Origin: Chlorops oryzae
Lineage: Eukaryota > Arthropoda > Insecta > Diptera > Chloropidae
NCBI GenBank assembly: GCA_020466095.1
Contig: CM035808.1
Coordinates: forward strand, 17,773,853-17,837,852
Reading direction: 5' to 3'
Length of the DNA stretch: 64,000 bases
Part shown: piece after piece, positions 22,547 through 32,641 of the stretch
How positions within the stretch are numbered: position 1 is the first letter of the stretch
Layout of the letters: every line of letters begins with the position of its first letter
The notes under the pieces: generated by a model
What the model was told of the DNA's origin: nothing
Databases searched by the model: none
What the model saw: only the letters and a program-made list of their open reading frames with translations
Translations under genes and position numbers: made by a program

Positions 22547-24261
22547 GTAAGGGAGGGAAAATTTTCAAAAAATTATTTGAAGTAAAGTGAAAAAGCGGGC
22601 AAGCTCCCTGAGACCTCCTATTTTCAAATTATGAACTGAAAAAGACAAAAGGGTTGATTCTTATGATTTCGGCTGTGATTTGTTTGAGCCAAAAGATTTT
22701 ATATTTTTAATTCTTCTTGCGTTTTTAAGTGTTCTGGCAAAAGGCCACCAGTTCCATTTTGTTCTGAAGGTTGCATCATCCAAGTTAAGTCCTACAGCGT
22801 CGAGGTTCCATTTTATTGTGTCCATCTAAGCGGACGCTCTCGTTGTCTGCAAAATTTCTATTTGCAGTGTTTAGCTCCTTTTTTGCTAAGCTGTCCTCGT
22901 ATTCTTATAGAAAATAGAAAATTGAAGGGAAAGGCTTCATTTACTCTTTTTTAATTCCAAATTGTGGCTTTGATCCCAGAACCTCGTCAACCGAATCTAC
23001 AGATCGATTTTTATTAGAAGGTCCCATTCTTATAGGCAAAGTAGAGGTGTGTAGGTTGAGACGGGGCTTGTGAGTTAAGACAGTTAAATATTTTGCCTAT
23101 TTCCATTCCTGACTCATTTTTCAATTCTAAGTATAATATTTAGTGACAAAATTTTGAAAGCAGACTGAAAAAAATGTACGAACTCTTTTTATGGTAATTC
23201 GAGCAACCGAAATTTTTGTTTCTTTGCAGCCTTGAATATAAGAAAATATATATATTCAAAAGCCTTTTCAAGCATACAGATTCATAGTCTTGAACGCAGT
23301 TGAAACATTTCGAAGGATTGAGCTTTCAAATGATAGTCATTGTTAAAGTTGAAACCAGTTAAATGACTGCTGTCATAAAATTTCATATGAAAACTTTTGA
23401 AAAATTCGAATAAATCGAACGAATTTGATTTAATTCAACTGTAATGCAGATTTCAACTTTTGTAGTAAACTTTAAGTATTGTAACGTCATAGGAAATTAG
23501 CTCGAAAGCTTGTTGACTCTATCAATTTTTATATTTTCCTATCAACAACGCAAAACCCGAGCGCAGACAATAACAGCAACAGATGAAATCTAATCATCGG
23601 TCGACAGTCTGGACTACTGAATGGTCTCTTTGTTAAGGATTTACCATTCAATTAGGATCAGTAACTCCATTATACATATGTATGTTTGTAAAAAGTGACA
23701 TAATCAAATGCCCCAAAAAGTCTTACGACTAATTTTTCCTTTGCTTTGATCGAATTTTTTGAGCGTCTCCATCTAAAAGATTAAAACATTTTTGATAGAA
23801 AAGTATGTTACAGAAATGGCCCTTAACGCAGGATTAGAAAAACTTTACGAAAAATGACGAAAAGTGACTGAAACCCAACTAAAAATGGGTAAATGGTAAA
23901 GTCTCCTAACTCATTAATCTGAAAAATGTCCTGAAAATCTTTTTTTTTATGGCTTAGAACCCATGAAAAATATTCTATTTTGAGGGAATTTCTTCGTATT
24001 TTATTAATTAAATTAAAAATTAATTAAATTTAAAAATTCAATGAAAGAAAATATTAATAAAAGATGGAAATGATATAATGAAATGATGTTTTGGGCATTA
24101 GTTAAAGATTTTAAGGATGTTTTTCAGATGCATTAATGTGGACACTTAAAGGGTTTTATTAACACTTCACTGCATGGTGCATAAAAAAAGCGGCAAAATA
24201 TCTGTTTTCACACTAAGTTATTTTATTAAGACTTAAAAAATAATTATATATCGTTATTGAT
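22547..24261. other. No gene seen between genes A and B
   Basis: AT-rich. The stretch 22,730-22,880 looks like decayed repeat DNA but has no recognisable frame. Nothing else could be supported. Confidence 0.45.
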
Positions 24262-24729
24262 CAAGGATGATAGATTATAAGGTTACGGCTGTCAGATTTC
24301 AAAAATTGATTCTACTGCGCATGTACACTTGTGACGTAACGATAAAAGTATTCTGATTGGTTGAAATTATTGAAAATTTTTGACAGACGAAAATGTTCAA
24401 GACAAAAAAATTAAATTAAAGAATTTATGTGTGTACAGCGCTGCCACTGACGTTGGAAAAACATGCTACCAACTGAAACTTTCACAAATCCTAGTTTTTA
24501 CATACTTATATCGTCTTAAGATATGAGCTTCTTGTAAAATGACCAAATAAAAAAAATACAAAAAACCATTTAATAACCTGAATTAAAAAAGTAAAACTGG
24601 AAAGTTTTTGCAGAAATATTTTTTGAAAATTTTTATGCAACTTTGTGGCATCGCCAACACCAACGTCACAAGTGCTCGGATAAAAGTAGAATCTGCGCAT
24701 GTTGTAATCTTTTATTCTATCATTCTTGG
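24262..24729. mobile_element. hAT-like MITE with 8-9-bp target duplication
   Basis: TTATTGATC occurs at 24254-24262 and 24730-24738. Between the copies the ends CAAGGATGATAG and (complement) CAAGAATGATAG are inverted. Further in, TCTACTGCGCATG...CACTTGTGACGT (left) and CATGCGCAGATTCTAC...CACTTGTGACGT (right, complement) continue the inverted pattern. An 8-9-bp duplication and CA ends suggest hAT. The small minus-strand ORF inside is not credible. Confidence 0.6.
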
Positions 24730-24969
24730 TTATTGATCACATAACTTTTATCATTTTAGGGAATTTTTCTGAGCTCTAGCCATAACTTTTCTATTTTGAA
24801 AGAAGCGTCACTGAAGGAACCCTTATTAGTTCCAGAGGTTCAAAAATTTTTATGATATTTTTATTATTGGCCAAAATCTGGCAAAAACATAAAAACCACG
24901 TCAAACGGATTGTATCCTCTCCTCTATATACTTACTTATTCATAATTAAATTTTAAATTTAAAACATTA

Positions 24970-25138
24970 GATGTATTCACAAAGGCGTCGGCAAGTAGGA
25001 AAGTCGGAAAATGGGAAAATTTTAACTGCTTAAAAAGTTGTGCAAGATACAAAAAAAATTTAACAAATTTTTAAGCAGTCGCAATTTTCCGATACTCCGA
25101 CTTTCGAACGTTTTTAACACGCCTTTGTGAATATCCCT
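24970..25138. mobile_element. MITE family 1, copy 2
   Basis: Starts GTATTCACAAAGGCGT and ends with the complement, CGCCTTTGTGAATATCCCTA. It shares the AAAAAGTTGTGCAAGATAC core with the copy at 6.65 kb but has an extra inner segment of about 55 bp. Ends are less perfect than in copy 1. Confidence 0.7.
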
Positions 25139-26264
25139 ATTGTTTTTGTTTTTGTCGTTTTATTATTTATTGGATCACTCCTTTAAGATAGAAGTCTAGC
25201 AATAAGTTTTTAAATCTTATACCAAATTTGAAAAAATTAGAAATCACAAAGCATTTTCGTAGATATTGTAAAGTTTATGACTTCTTAATTAGTTCATTAC
25301 GGGCCTCGGATACCGAAAACCAGGTGCATAGAGTGCACCCACCGAGTTGACCTTGTTATTTAAATTCTATAGAAAATTGACATTTAAACAATGTTTTAAA
25401 TTTCAAATTTGATTAATAATAAGGGAGTTATTTTTGATTTTATCAAAATTCTTCAAACTTGAATATCTGAAGACTTTAAGAAATCGGCATAAAAAAAAAG
25501 TCCGTGGGAATAAATTTATTGAAAATAAGAGAGTAACATCTCTGTGATGCCTAGGCAAAATTCATAAGCCCCTTTTTACAGAACGCCACCTACTTCACTG
25601 ATTTCTGCTTCTATAATCCACAAAAAGCTCCGCATAATTTCAGCAAAGCAAGGGATTTAATATTTTATCTGAAAATCTCTGATCGAAAGCATTAATTTCT
25701 GACCGGAAATTAATCCACAGATTCGATGAAAAAAAAACACATTTGTTTGCGTTAAAATTAAAAAAAAAAAATCTTACTTAAATCCACGCGTAAACAAGCG
25801 GAATTGATTTTTAACGAAAAGAAAACAAAAATTCTGCAAACTCATGACTTCAACAGAATTTCAAAGAATTGTTCGCTTGACAACAGAAATTCTCAGCAAA
25901 AAGTTGTTTTGGGTGTGCTCGTGGTTTCACAGAAAGAAAAAAAAAAACCTTAATGACAGACTGTCGTTTTCTCCAATGGCTCTTACGATGATGGAAACGA
26001 AAATCGAATTTCTTTGACAAGTTTGTGTGTAATGTGTCTTGTGGGCTTTATTCTTTCAAGAATTTGCTTTTTAACTTTGAAATAGAAAGTTCCTTCTTAT
26101 GTAACTTTATCTTTTGAGTTGCTTTTCGAACTTTTCTTCCGGAAGAGTTTCCAACACAATCAAATATTAACTCCATTTAAACTCGAAAACCATTCCCCAA
26201 TCTCTTCCGAATCTGATCAGTCGAAAAACATTTTTTTTCTTTCATTTCATCTTAAAGTTTTTTT

Positions 26265-26270
26265 TTTATT
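26265..26270 (-). terminator. Polyadenylation signal of gene B
   Basis: AATAAA on the minus strand, about 65 bases beyond the stop codon of gene B. A second overlapping AATAAA-like hexamer lies just downstream in the same T-rich tract. Confidence 0.55.
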
Positions 26271-26334
26271 TATTCAAAAGTCTGTTTTTAGGCAAATTCT
26301 TTATCCTCAATTACGATGGAAGCATTTTTGCAAT

Positions 26335-26817
26335 TTAGTGCAAATAAGTCTTTACAACGGGAGCGGCGTGAACGACCGGAACTGAGTGCACAACGGGAAC
26401 CGAGTGGACAAGTTGAGCGGAATGAACCACAGGAGCTGAGATGGTCCTCACAATGGACGGAGCAGCGTGAACGGAGTGAACGACGGGGGCGGCATGTACG
26501 GTCTTAAGAAGAGATGTGGCATGGAGAACTGGGGCAGCGTGAACAGTCGTTTTGACGACGGGAGCGAGGACTGGCTCAACGATGGTCTTTCCGTGATGAA
26601 CTTGAGTGAAACTCTGATGCGAAACAGCTGATGGTACGGAGTGCACAACGTCACCGACTTTAGCAAGGACCGGCTCGTGTACGAGTGTCGCCGACGGGAG
26701 GAAGCCAGCGTTGGCGAATGAAGCAAGAGCGATGATGGCGATCTAAAAGGAATTTTTTTAAATTTTTTTTATTGCATCGAAATGGGTTTCGTGTTGAGCA
26801 CTTACGAATTTGAACAT
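26335..26817 (-). CDS. Retinin-domain cuticular/corneal protein B (CPLCA-like)
   Basis: Minus strand: exon 1 is 26817-26806 (MFKF), intron 26805-26743 has GTAAGT and TTTTAG borders (63 bp, phase 0), exon 2 is 26742-26335; 139 residues. Signal peptide MFKFIAIIALASFANA. Residues about 25-75 form the retinin-type domain ([18 protein letters not shown] core, then EPVLAPVVKTTVHAAP). The tail repeats VVHSVP and VHAAP and ends VKTYLH, like gene A (VKSYLH). It is convergent with A and divergent from C. It is predicted to be secreted into cuticle or corneal lens by analogy with the family. The plus-strand ORF over the same interval (26316-26507) is an antisense shadow. Confidence 0.93.
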
Positions 26818-26868
26818 TTTGATTTCGATTGTTTGCGTTGTTGTTTCCAGTCGGAATTGAATTCGTTA

Positions 26869-26905
26869 ACTGATGATGCTTCCTGCCGATCATGTGGTTT
26901 TTATG
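26869..26905 (-). promoter_or_regulatory. Core promoter of retinin-like gene B
   Basis: Minus strand: a TATA-like CATAAAAA at 26905-26898 and the initiator TCAGT at 26873-26869 (CATCAGTTAAC), about 33 bases apart and 54 bases before the start codon. The CATCAGTTA initiator is nearly identical to that of gene C. Confidence 0.6.
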
Positions 26906-27590
26906 CGAAAAAATGCCTTGCGGAAAACCCTTCAACATCAAGTTCAATCAAAAGTTGATACCTTGAAATGGCATAAAATATATGTTATTAACATTACAGC
27001 TCCTCATTAAACACAGTAATGCTGATTGGAAAAAAGCAATATCTTCCTTCTTCGTGAAAGGCGCAAAAATTAATAAGTCCATCGATGTGGTGTCCTCCAA
27101 ATCTGTTTCGCTGTTCAGCAAAATGTCTGTCGATCAGTCTGTCTCTCTTAGTGACCTTTAATTCGGTTATTTTTTGGTTTTCTGTTTGGATCGATTGGCA
27201 TTTCTTGGGAGTCCGATTCGGCTTATTCGTTGAGTGGCTACATCGATCATGACATTGCGTTTTTCTCTTAATTTGCGTAAATCGAAAAGATTTTTATGTC
27301 AGCTGAACGAGTTTCCGTCTTAAATCTGCTTCCGAATTTTTCTAGTTACGATAATCAATTGACTTCGAATTGACAGCGTGTGACGTCATTATTTTGGACT
27401 TTATTTGAATGTAGTTTTAATTTCGTGAAACTAATGTGAACAGTGAAAGCCCGATCATTCGGACACCCAAAGAGATCTTTTTCCTCCGTTTTTTTTCTAG
27501 ATTAAAAAAAAATCATTTTAACCCTTTTGCAGCCCCTGCAAACAAGAAGGTAGAACCTAAAGACCACATTCAAAAACCGTTTATTAGAAT
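26906..27590. other. No gene seen upstream of gene B
   Basis: AT-rich, without a supported feature. It may contain upstream regulatory DNA of gene B, but no motif stands out. Confidence 0.45.
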
Positions 27591-27799
27591 GATGGTTGGT
27601 TGGTTGGCTAGTGTGGCTGCCACCAAGGGTGACACACTTAGGCCTCACATGGGCCCATTGTAATACCATGAAAAATGACAAAACAAAAACGAACAGAAAC
27701 AGAAAAAAGGGCACAACTAACATCCACTCCGAGCTGGGATTAGAACCAAGAGCCTCTCGCCAAGTTGGCATCACAACTAACTACGTCACGTAGGCCGAC
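27591..27799 (-). mobile_element. tRNA-headed SINE, minus strand, intact, 8-bp target duplication
   Basis: Flanked by ATTAGAAT (27583-27590, 27800-27807). Minus strand: a tRNA-like head with B box GGTTCTAATCC (27747-27737) and an A-box-like CGTAGTTAGTTGTG. The body includes ATGGTATTACAATGGGCCC and GAGGCCTAAGTGTGTCACCC, and the 3' tail is (CCAA)n. The same body motifs occur in the copy at 21.88-22.54 kb. The ORFs in this interval are chance. Confidence 0.88.
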
Positions 27800-27893
27800 A
27801 TTAGAATTATTCTAAATAGGAAATTTTTTGAAGTTATTAAGGATTCGATTCTAAGTGCTTATTAATTACACAAGTTTACAAATAAAGGCCAAC

Positions 27894-29821
27894 TTTTGGA
27901 CCAGAAAAACTGGATAGCGACCCTATAGGAATTTTTCGTGCTGATTCCAAATCTGGTACCCGTTTTTCTCTATCACGTCAAGTTTTTGAGAAATCGTTAA
28001 ATAACGGTTTTTGACATTTTTACCTATAGTCTATGTCAATAATGAGGTCGTAGACCCTATATGCCTTAACCGATTTCAAAGTTTTTGGTACTCATATGAA
28101 AGAGGAATGACAACGCAACATATCCTTTATACACAAATTTGGAATTGATTCAGTAACTTGGAAGCTATAGGGCAAAAAACGCGATGCTGATTTCCAATTT
28201 TTAGCGATTTTGTTTAAAAACTTGAAATTCAAATGGTTATAATTTCCGAACCAAGGCTGGTATTCCAGATCTTAATACTTTGAATGAAAGAACAATCAAT
28301 TGAAAAAGTTTTGAGCCTAAAACAAAAAAAATCCGTTGCGTCGTTCTAATTTTATGAGGATTTTCGCTGAAAATGACAAAAACGAATTTTTATTTGTGGT
28401 ATATTCTTCGCTCGTTCATATGTATATTTCAGTTCGAATTGTGTATGTTGGTAAAACTGGCTTAAAAAACATAAAACTTAAATTCTATTTTAAACCTATC
28501 TTTAAAGCTAAAACCAATTTAAACTTTAAAAATGAACAGAATTTGAACTGTGCCTTTTGTATTGTTTACTATCTGTTTCGCGTATAAGGGACCAGCAATA
28601 GTCACTCAACATTCCTTCATCCCAAAAGCCCTTATAATTTTTTTCAATCCTCTGTAGGTCCTGGTGAATGCGCTCTCCTTGTTCGGCGCTGCAGCGAGAT
28701 GGACCAGCCTTCCAATATTTGATTAAATTTTTTCCGAAAATTTCCTATGCCAAAATTAAAGAAGGTGTTTTTATTGGACCAGACATCAGAAAAATCATGC
28801 GTGATGAACACTTTTCGAAACATCTGTCACCTATAGAAGCAGCTGCTTGGTCATCATTTAAAGACGTTGTGGGAAATTTTTTGGGAAATAAAAAAAGCGA
28901 CAACTACATAAAAATAGTTGGAGGACTCTTGAAAAATTATCGAAAAATGGGAGTTCGGATGTCACTAAAAATACATTTTCTCCACTCACATTTGGATTTC
29001 TTCCCCGAAAACTTGGGCAAAACTAGCGACGAACAAGGAGAGCGCATTCACCAGGACCTACAGAGGATTGAAAAAAAATATAAGGGCTTTTGGGATGAAG
29101 GAATGTTGAGTGACTATTGCTGGTCCCTTATACGCGAAACAGATAGTAAACAATACAAAAGGCACAGTTCAAATTCTGTTCATTTTTAAAGTTTAAATTG
29201 GTTTTAGCTTTAAAGATAGGTTTAAAATAGAATTTAAGTTTTATGTTTTTTAAGCCAGTTTTACCAACATACACAATTCGAACTGAAATATACATATGAA
29301 CGAGCGAAGAATATACCACAAATAAAAATTCGTTTTTGTCATTTTCAGCAAAAATCCTCATAAAATTAGAACGACGCAACGGATTTTTTTTGTTTTAGGC
29401 TCAAAACTTTTTCAATTGATTGTTCTTTCATTCAAAGTATTAAGACCTGGAATACCAGCCTTGGTTCGGAAATTATAACCATTGGAATTTCAAGTTTTTA
29501 AACAAAATCGCTAAAAATTGGAAATCAGCATCGCGTTTTTTGCCCTATAGCTTCCAAGTTACTGAATCAATTCCAAATTTGTGTATAAAAGATATGTTGC
29601 GTTGTCATTCCTCTTTCATATGAGTACCAAAAACTTTGAAATCGGTTAAGGCATATAGGGTCTACGACCTCATTATTGACATAGACTATAGGTAAAAATG
29701 TCAAAAACCGTTATATAACGATTTCTCAAAAACTTGACGTGATAGAGAAAAACGGGTACCAGATTCGGAATCAGCACGAAAAATTCCTATAGGGTCGCTA
29801 TCCAGTTTCTCTGGTCCAAAA
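27894..29821. mobile_element. 1.93-kb palindromic (foldback) element with a captured ORF at its centre
   Basis: The left arm (27894 to about 28689) is the near-perfect reverse complement of the right arm (about 29030 to 29821): roughly 795 bp per arm with a 340-bp spacer. The outer ends are TTTTGGACCAG/CTGGTCCAAAA. A 252-bp stretch (28336-28587 and 29128-29379) encodes identical 83-residue ORFs in opposite directions, so the arms are virtually identical and the element is young or gene-converted. The inner part of each arm is the 3' end of the ORF at 28668-29189. RNA from either strand would fold into a long hairpin. No short terminal duplication was recognised. Confidence 0.88.
28668..29189 (+). 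pseudogene. 3' fragment of a transposon-type gene (SHLDFFPEN...SDEQGERIHQDL family)
   Basis: A 173-residue ORF; its credible part is about residues 20-160. Recognisable features are FKDVVGNFLGNK, MSLKIHFLHSHLDFFPENLG, SDEQGERIHQDLQRIE and MLSDYCWSLIRE, a C-terminal block I recall as repeated in many arthropod genomes, linked there to mobile DNA; its biochemical role is not known to me. The 5' part of the gene is missing: upstream of about 28690 the sequence is the inverted copy of the same 3' end, so the first 10 or so residues are not genuine. The last residues (after RETDSK) run into the arm. It is best seen as a gene fragment trapped at the centre of a palindrome. Confidence 0.65.
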
Positions 29822-31278
29822 CCTTGTATACCTGTGTTATTTTAAAGCTCAATTTTTTGTAACTTCGATGAGCTTGCGGCTTATGTCGTGGCTCTAGTCG
29901 TCAAGAAAGGTGGAAAAGAAGCTGATTGAAATCGGACTAAACGAAGAGGCCTACAAAATTATTTTTTACTATTTTTGTTTGTTAATTTATTATTTGTTGC
30001 TCTTTCGGGAGTCACACAGGTCGAGGTGTTTTATTCACATTATTTTCAAGGGGTTTGAACTTTCTCTTGAGGACTGCAAGCGTTTTACTAACCATGCAGC
30101 TGCTCTACATATTTTTATTAATTTATTTTTTGTAGTATCCGAAGGTTTCTTACTTGGCTTTTAGAGGGTTTCGATTAAGATTTTCAAATTTTCAAGACGG
30201 TTTTGCACCTAAGGAAGAGTCTTTTCTACATATTTTTTTTTAGAGGAAATGCCTCCCAAATTTCTTTAAAAATATCTATGTCAATTCAAATGATATTTGG
30301 ACAAGTTAATTGATCACATTTAGCAGCTAAAAGTTATTGTAAAAATCATGAAATATCCCTAGATTCCAAATGTATATACTAAGAATGGCAATAGAGTTTT
30401 AAATGTAAGAAAGCATGGTCATATGCACAGCAATGACTCTCAGATGGGTCTATTTAGTATCAATTTAACTTGTTAAATCAAATCCGCGAAATTGCTGAAA
30501 AGTTCGAGAAAACGTCCAGGACAAATCTTAATGCATAGAGCCTTCGGTTCTTAGAGCTCTAAAGCTCGAAAGCTCATGCGTCGACGATTAAATAATTCAT
30601 TTTCAAAACTTAACGAGCAAATTATCAATCAGAAGAGAACAAAAAGTAAAGAAAACAAACAAATGGGGATTATAATTTATAGGCCTCTTGTAAGAATTCA
30701 TTCGCACGTTGTTTCTAAGCTATTGACCTACGCCCGTGAATGAGTGAACCGGGTCTAGAGCGCCGAAACATATTTGAAACGCACATGCGGACGCTTAAAA
30801 CGTGTTCAAAGGCTGGCCCAAGCAGTGATTGATAATTGGAATAATGTGTTGTTTCCTTCTGATTTTTGTTGTTGTTTTGTCTTCGAATAACGTCAAGTGC
30901 GTGGCCAAAGGCCTAAGCCTCTAAGCGTAGGTCATAACGTTACGACAAATGACAAAAGCAACTGGTCCGGTCTTGGCTGTACAAGACGAAAGCAAACAAA
31001 AAGAAATCAATTACCAAAAATATTATGTCTGAGTATGCGATAAGTAGAAACGTTCGAAGTATACGCGACCACAATACTTAGCTCGAAAGAAATGACCTTC
31101 AATGAGCATTGAATCGGACTAAGCCGTATCGTAGCGTTTGACGTATGAATGTATGGATGTACCTACATGAGCACGAGGTACTGTACCCATTGAATAGTAA
31201 TGCCTCTGTCACAATTGTCTTGTGTTTCAGGTTGCATTCGTTCCCGTCTTAGAGCAAAAACCGAACAACGAATTTTTG
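29822..31278. other. No gene seen upstream of gene C
   Basis: AT-rich. The ORF at 29910-30164 is hydrophobic low-complexity sequence without support. The last few hundred bases are the likely 5' regulatory region of gene C. Confidence 0.45.
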
Positions 31279-31317
31279 TATAAAAGGCTCGTCTCACCTT
31301 CGAGTACAGCATCAGTT
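31279..31317 (+). promoter_or_regulatory. Core promoter of retinin-like gene C
   Basis: TATAAAAG at 31279-31286 and initiator TCAGT at 31312-31316 within CATCAGTTATC, 63 bases before the start codon. TATA-Inr spacing is about 33-35. Confidence 0.75.
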
Positions 31318-31378
31318 ATCAAACGTAGTTTCAGCTGCAAACAACAATAATATCAGAAAACATCAACACAAAATCAAA

Positions 31379-31901
31379 ATGTTCAAATTCGTAAGTTAAA
31401 ATCGAAATGTTCTTATTTTTTTTTGCGTGTGCTTGCCTCTTCACCTGAAAGGACATCAAAAAAATTGGATAACGCTAAACTTCCTTCTTCTTGTGTCACT
31501 AGGTTGCCATCCTCGCATTGGTTGCTTTCGCTAACGCTGGCCTCATTCCACACTCTACCGTCGTGCATGAGCCGGTTATTACGAAGGTCGGTGAAGTTGT
31601 CCACAGTGTGCCATCGGCTGTCTCACATCAGAGCATCACCCAAGTTCATCACACACAACATGTTGAGCCGGTCCTAGCGCATGCAGTTAGAACGACAGTT
31701 CACGCAGCTCCGGTTGTGCACGCCGTTCATGCAGCGCCAGTCGTGCACTCTGTCCATCATGCCGCTCCAGTCGTCCACTCCGTGCATGCAGCTCCAGTTG
31801 TGCACTCCATCCACCATGCAGCTCCAGTTGTACACTCGGCGGCTGTCGTGCACTCAGCTCCTCTATTGCACTCTGCTCCTTTGGCTTACGGCTTGCACTA
31901 A
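31379..31901 (+). CDS. Retinin-domain cuticular/corneal protein C (CPLCA-like)
   Basis: Exon 1 31379-31390 (MFKF), intron 31391-31502 (GTAAGT...ACTAG, 112 bp, phase 0), exon 2 31503-31901; 136 residues. Signal peptide [16 protein letters not shown]. The retinin-type domain spans residues about 26-75 with the core [18 protein letters not shown], almost identical to gene A. The tail is the most regular of the three: [20 protein letters not shown] units in tandem, then [16 protein letters not shown]. In DNA these units are 30-42-bp imperfect tandem repeats that can expand or contract by slippage. AATAAA follows at 31961. Extracellular structural role by family analogy. Confidence 0.93.
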
Positions 31902-31960
31902 GTTCAAAAGCATCATCACCTCAGGCACAACGGCTAAACGATTGGAACATTCATTGCAGC

Positions 31961-31966
31961 AATAAA
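31961..31966 (+). terminator. Polyadenylation signal of gene C
   Basis: AATAAA 60 bases after the TAA stop, the same spacing as in gene A. Confidence 0.7.
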
Positions 31967-32640
31967 CTACGTTAATCGATAAGGATCATCAAAACAAAAT
32001 CAGAAATTGTTAGGACTTCAAGACATCTCTTTTGTGATAGTTGAAATCAAATCGAAATGAAAATACATTTTTAAGCACCCTCGAAAAATTTGTTTGGAAT
32101 TATGTTATTTGTAAGCTGCTAGAGACCAAAAGAGCTCCCGATATAATCTGGCCTCTAATCTTCGTAACAATTAAAGAGTTCCATCCAAACGTGCATACAG
32201 TTGATTCTCTATAACTGACACTTCACTAAGTCGAAATCCTCAGTTAGTCGGAAAAAAATGCCAAACCCCCTCTCGCTGAAATCATGTGCCTCGAAGTTCT
32301 TGTTAAATCAAAAATTCGTTAACTCAAAAAATTCTTTTGCATTTCCTTTGAAATTCGAGCTTTAAGGATTCAATGTGTACATTTTCGTTATAACTTCGCA
32401 ACAATTATTTACGAATATGACCACATTTAGCAAAGTTCTTCTTCCTGGCATATATGTAAATGTATGAAGGGGTGGGCTGGAAATACAAGCTTTTGAAACC
32501 TCGATGCAACATTTCTGAATAATATTTTTCATTGCTTTTGGTATAAAAAGCCAGGCATGTAAAGGGGCGGTTGTTTTATGTAATATTGGCTCCAAAATTA
32601 TGTAGGTATGTAAGAAATTAGAAAATCTGTTTTTTTTAAG
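31967..32640. other. No gene seen
   Basis: AT-rich. The minus-strand ORF at 32362-32691 overlaps the start of the LINE remnant in antisense and is a shadow. Confidence 0.45.
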
Positions 32641-32641
32641 T

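Noticed and set aside
22730..22880. Possible decayed LINE segment
   Set aside because: A vague resemblance to LINE-like sequence but no readable frame or terminal feature.
26316..26507. Plus-strand ORF over retinin gene B
   Set aside because: Antisense shadow of the gene's repeat tail.
28336..28587. 83-residue ORF, identical to one at 29128-29379
   Set aside because: Identity is due to the inverted arms of the palindrome; composition is Lys/Phe/Asn-rich and there is no sign of coding constraint.
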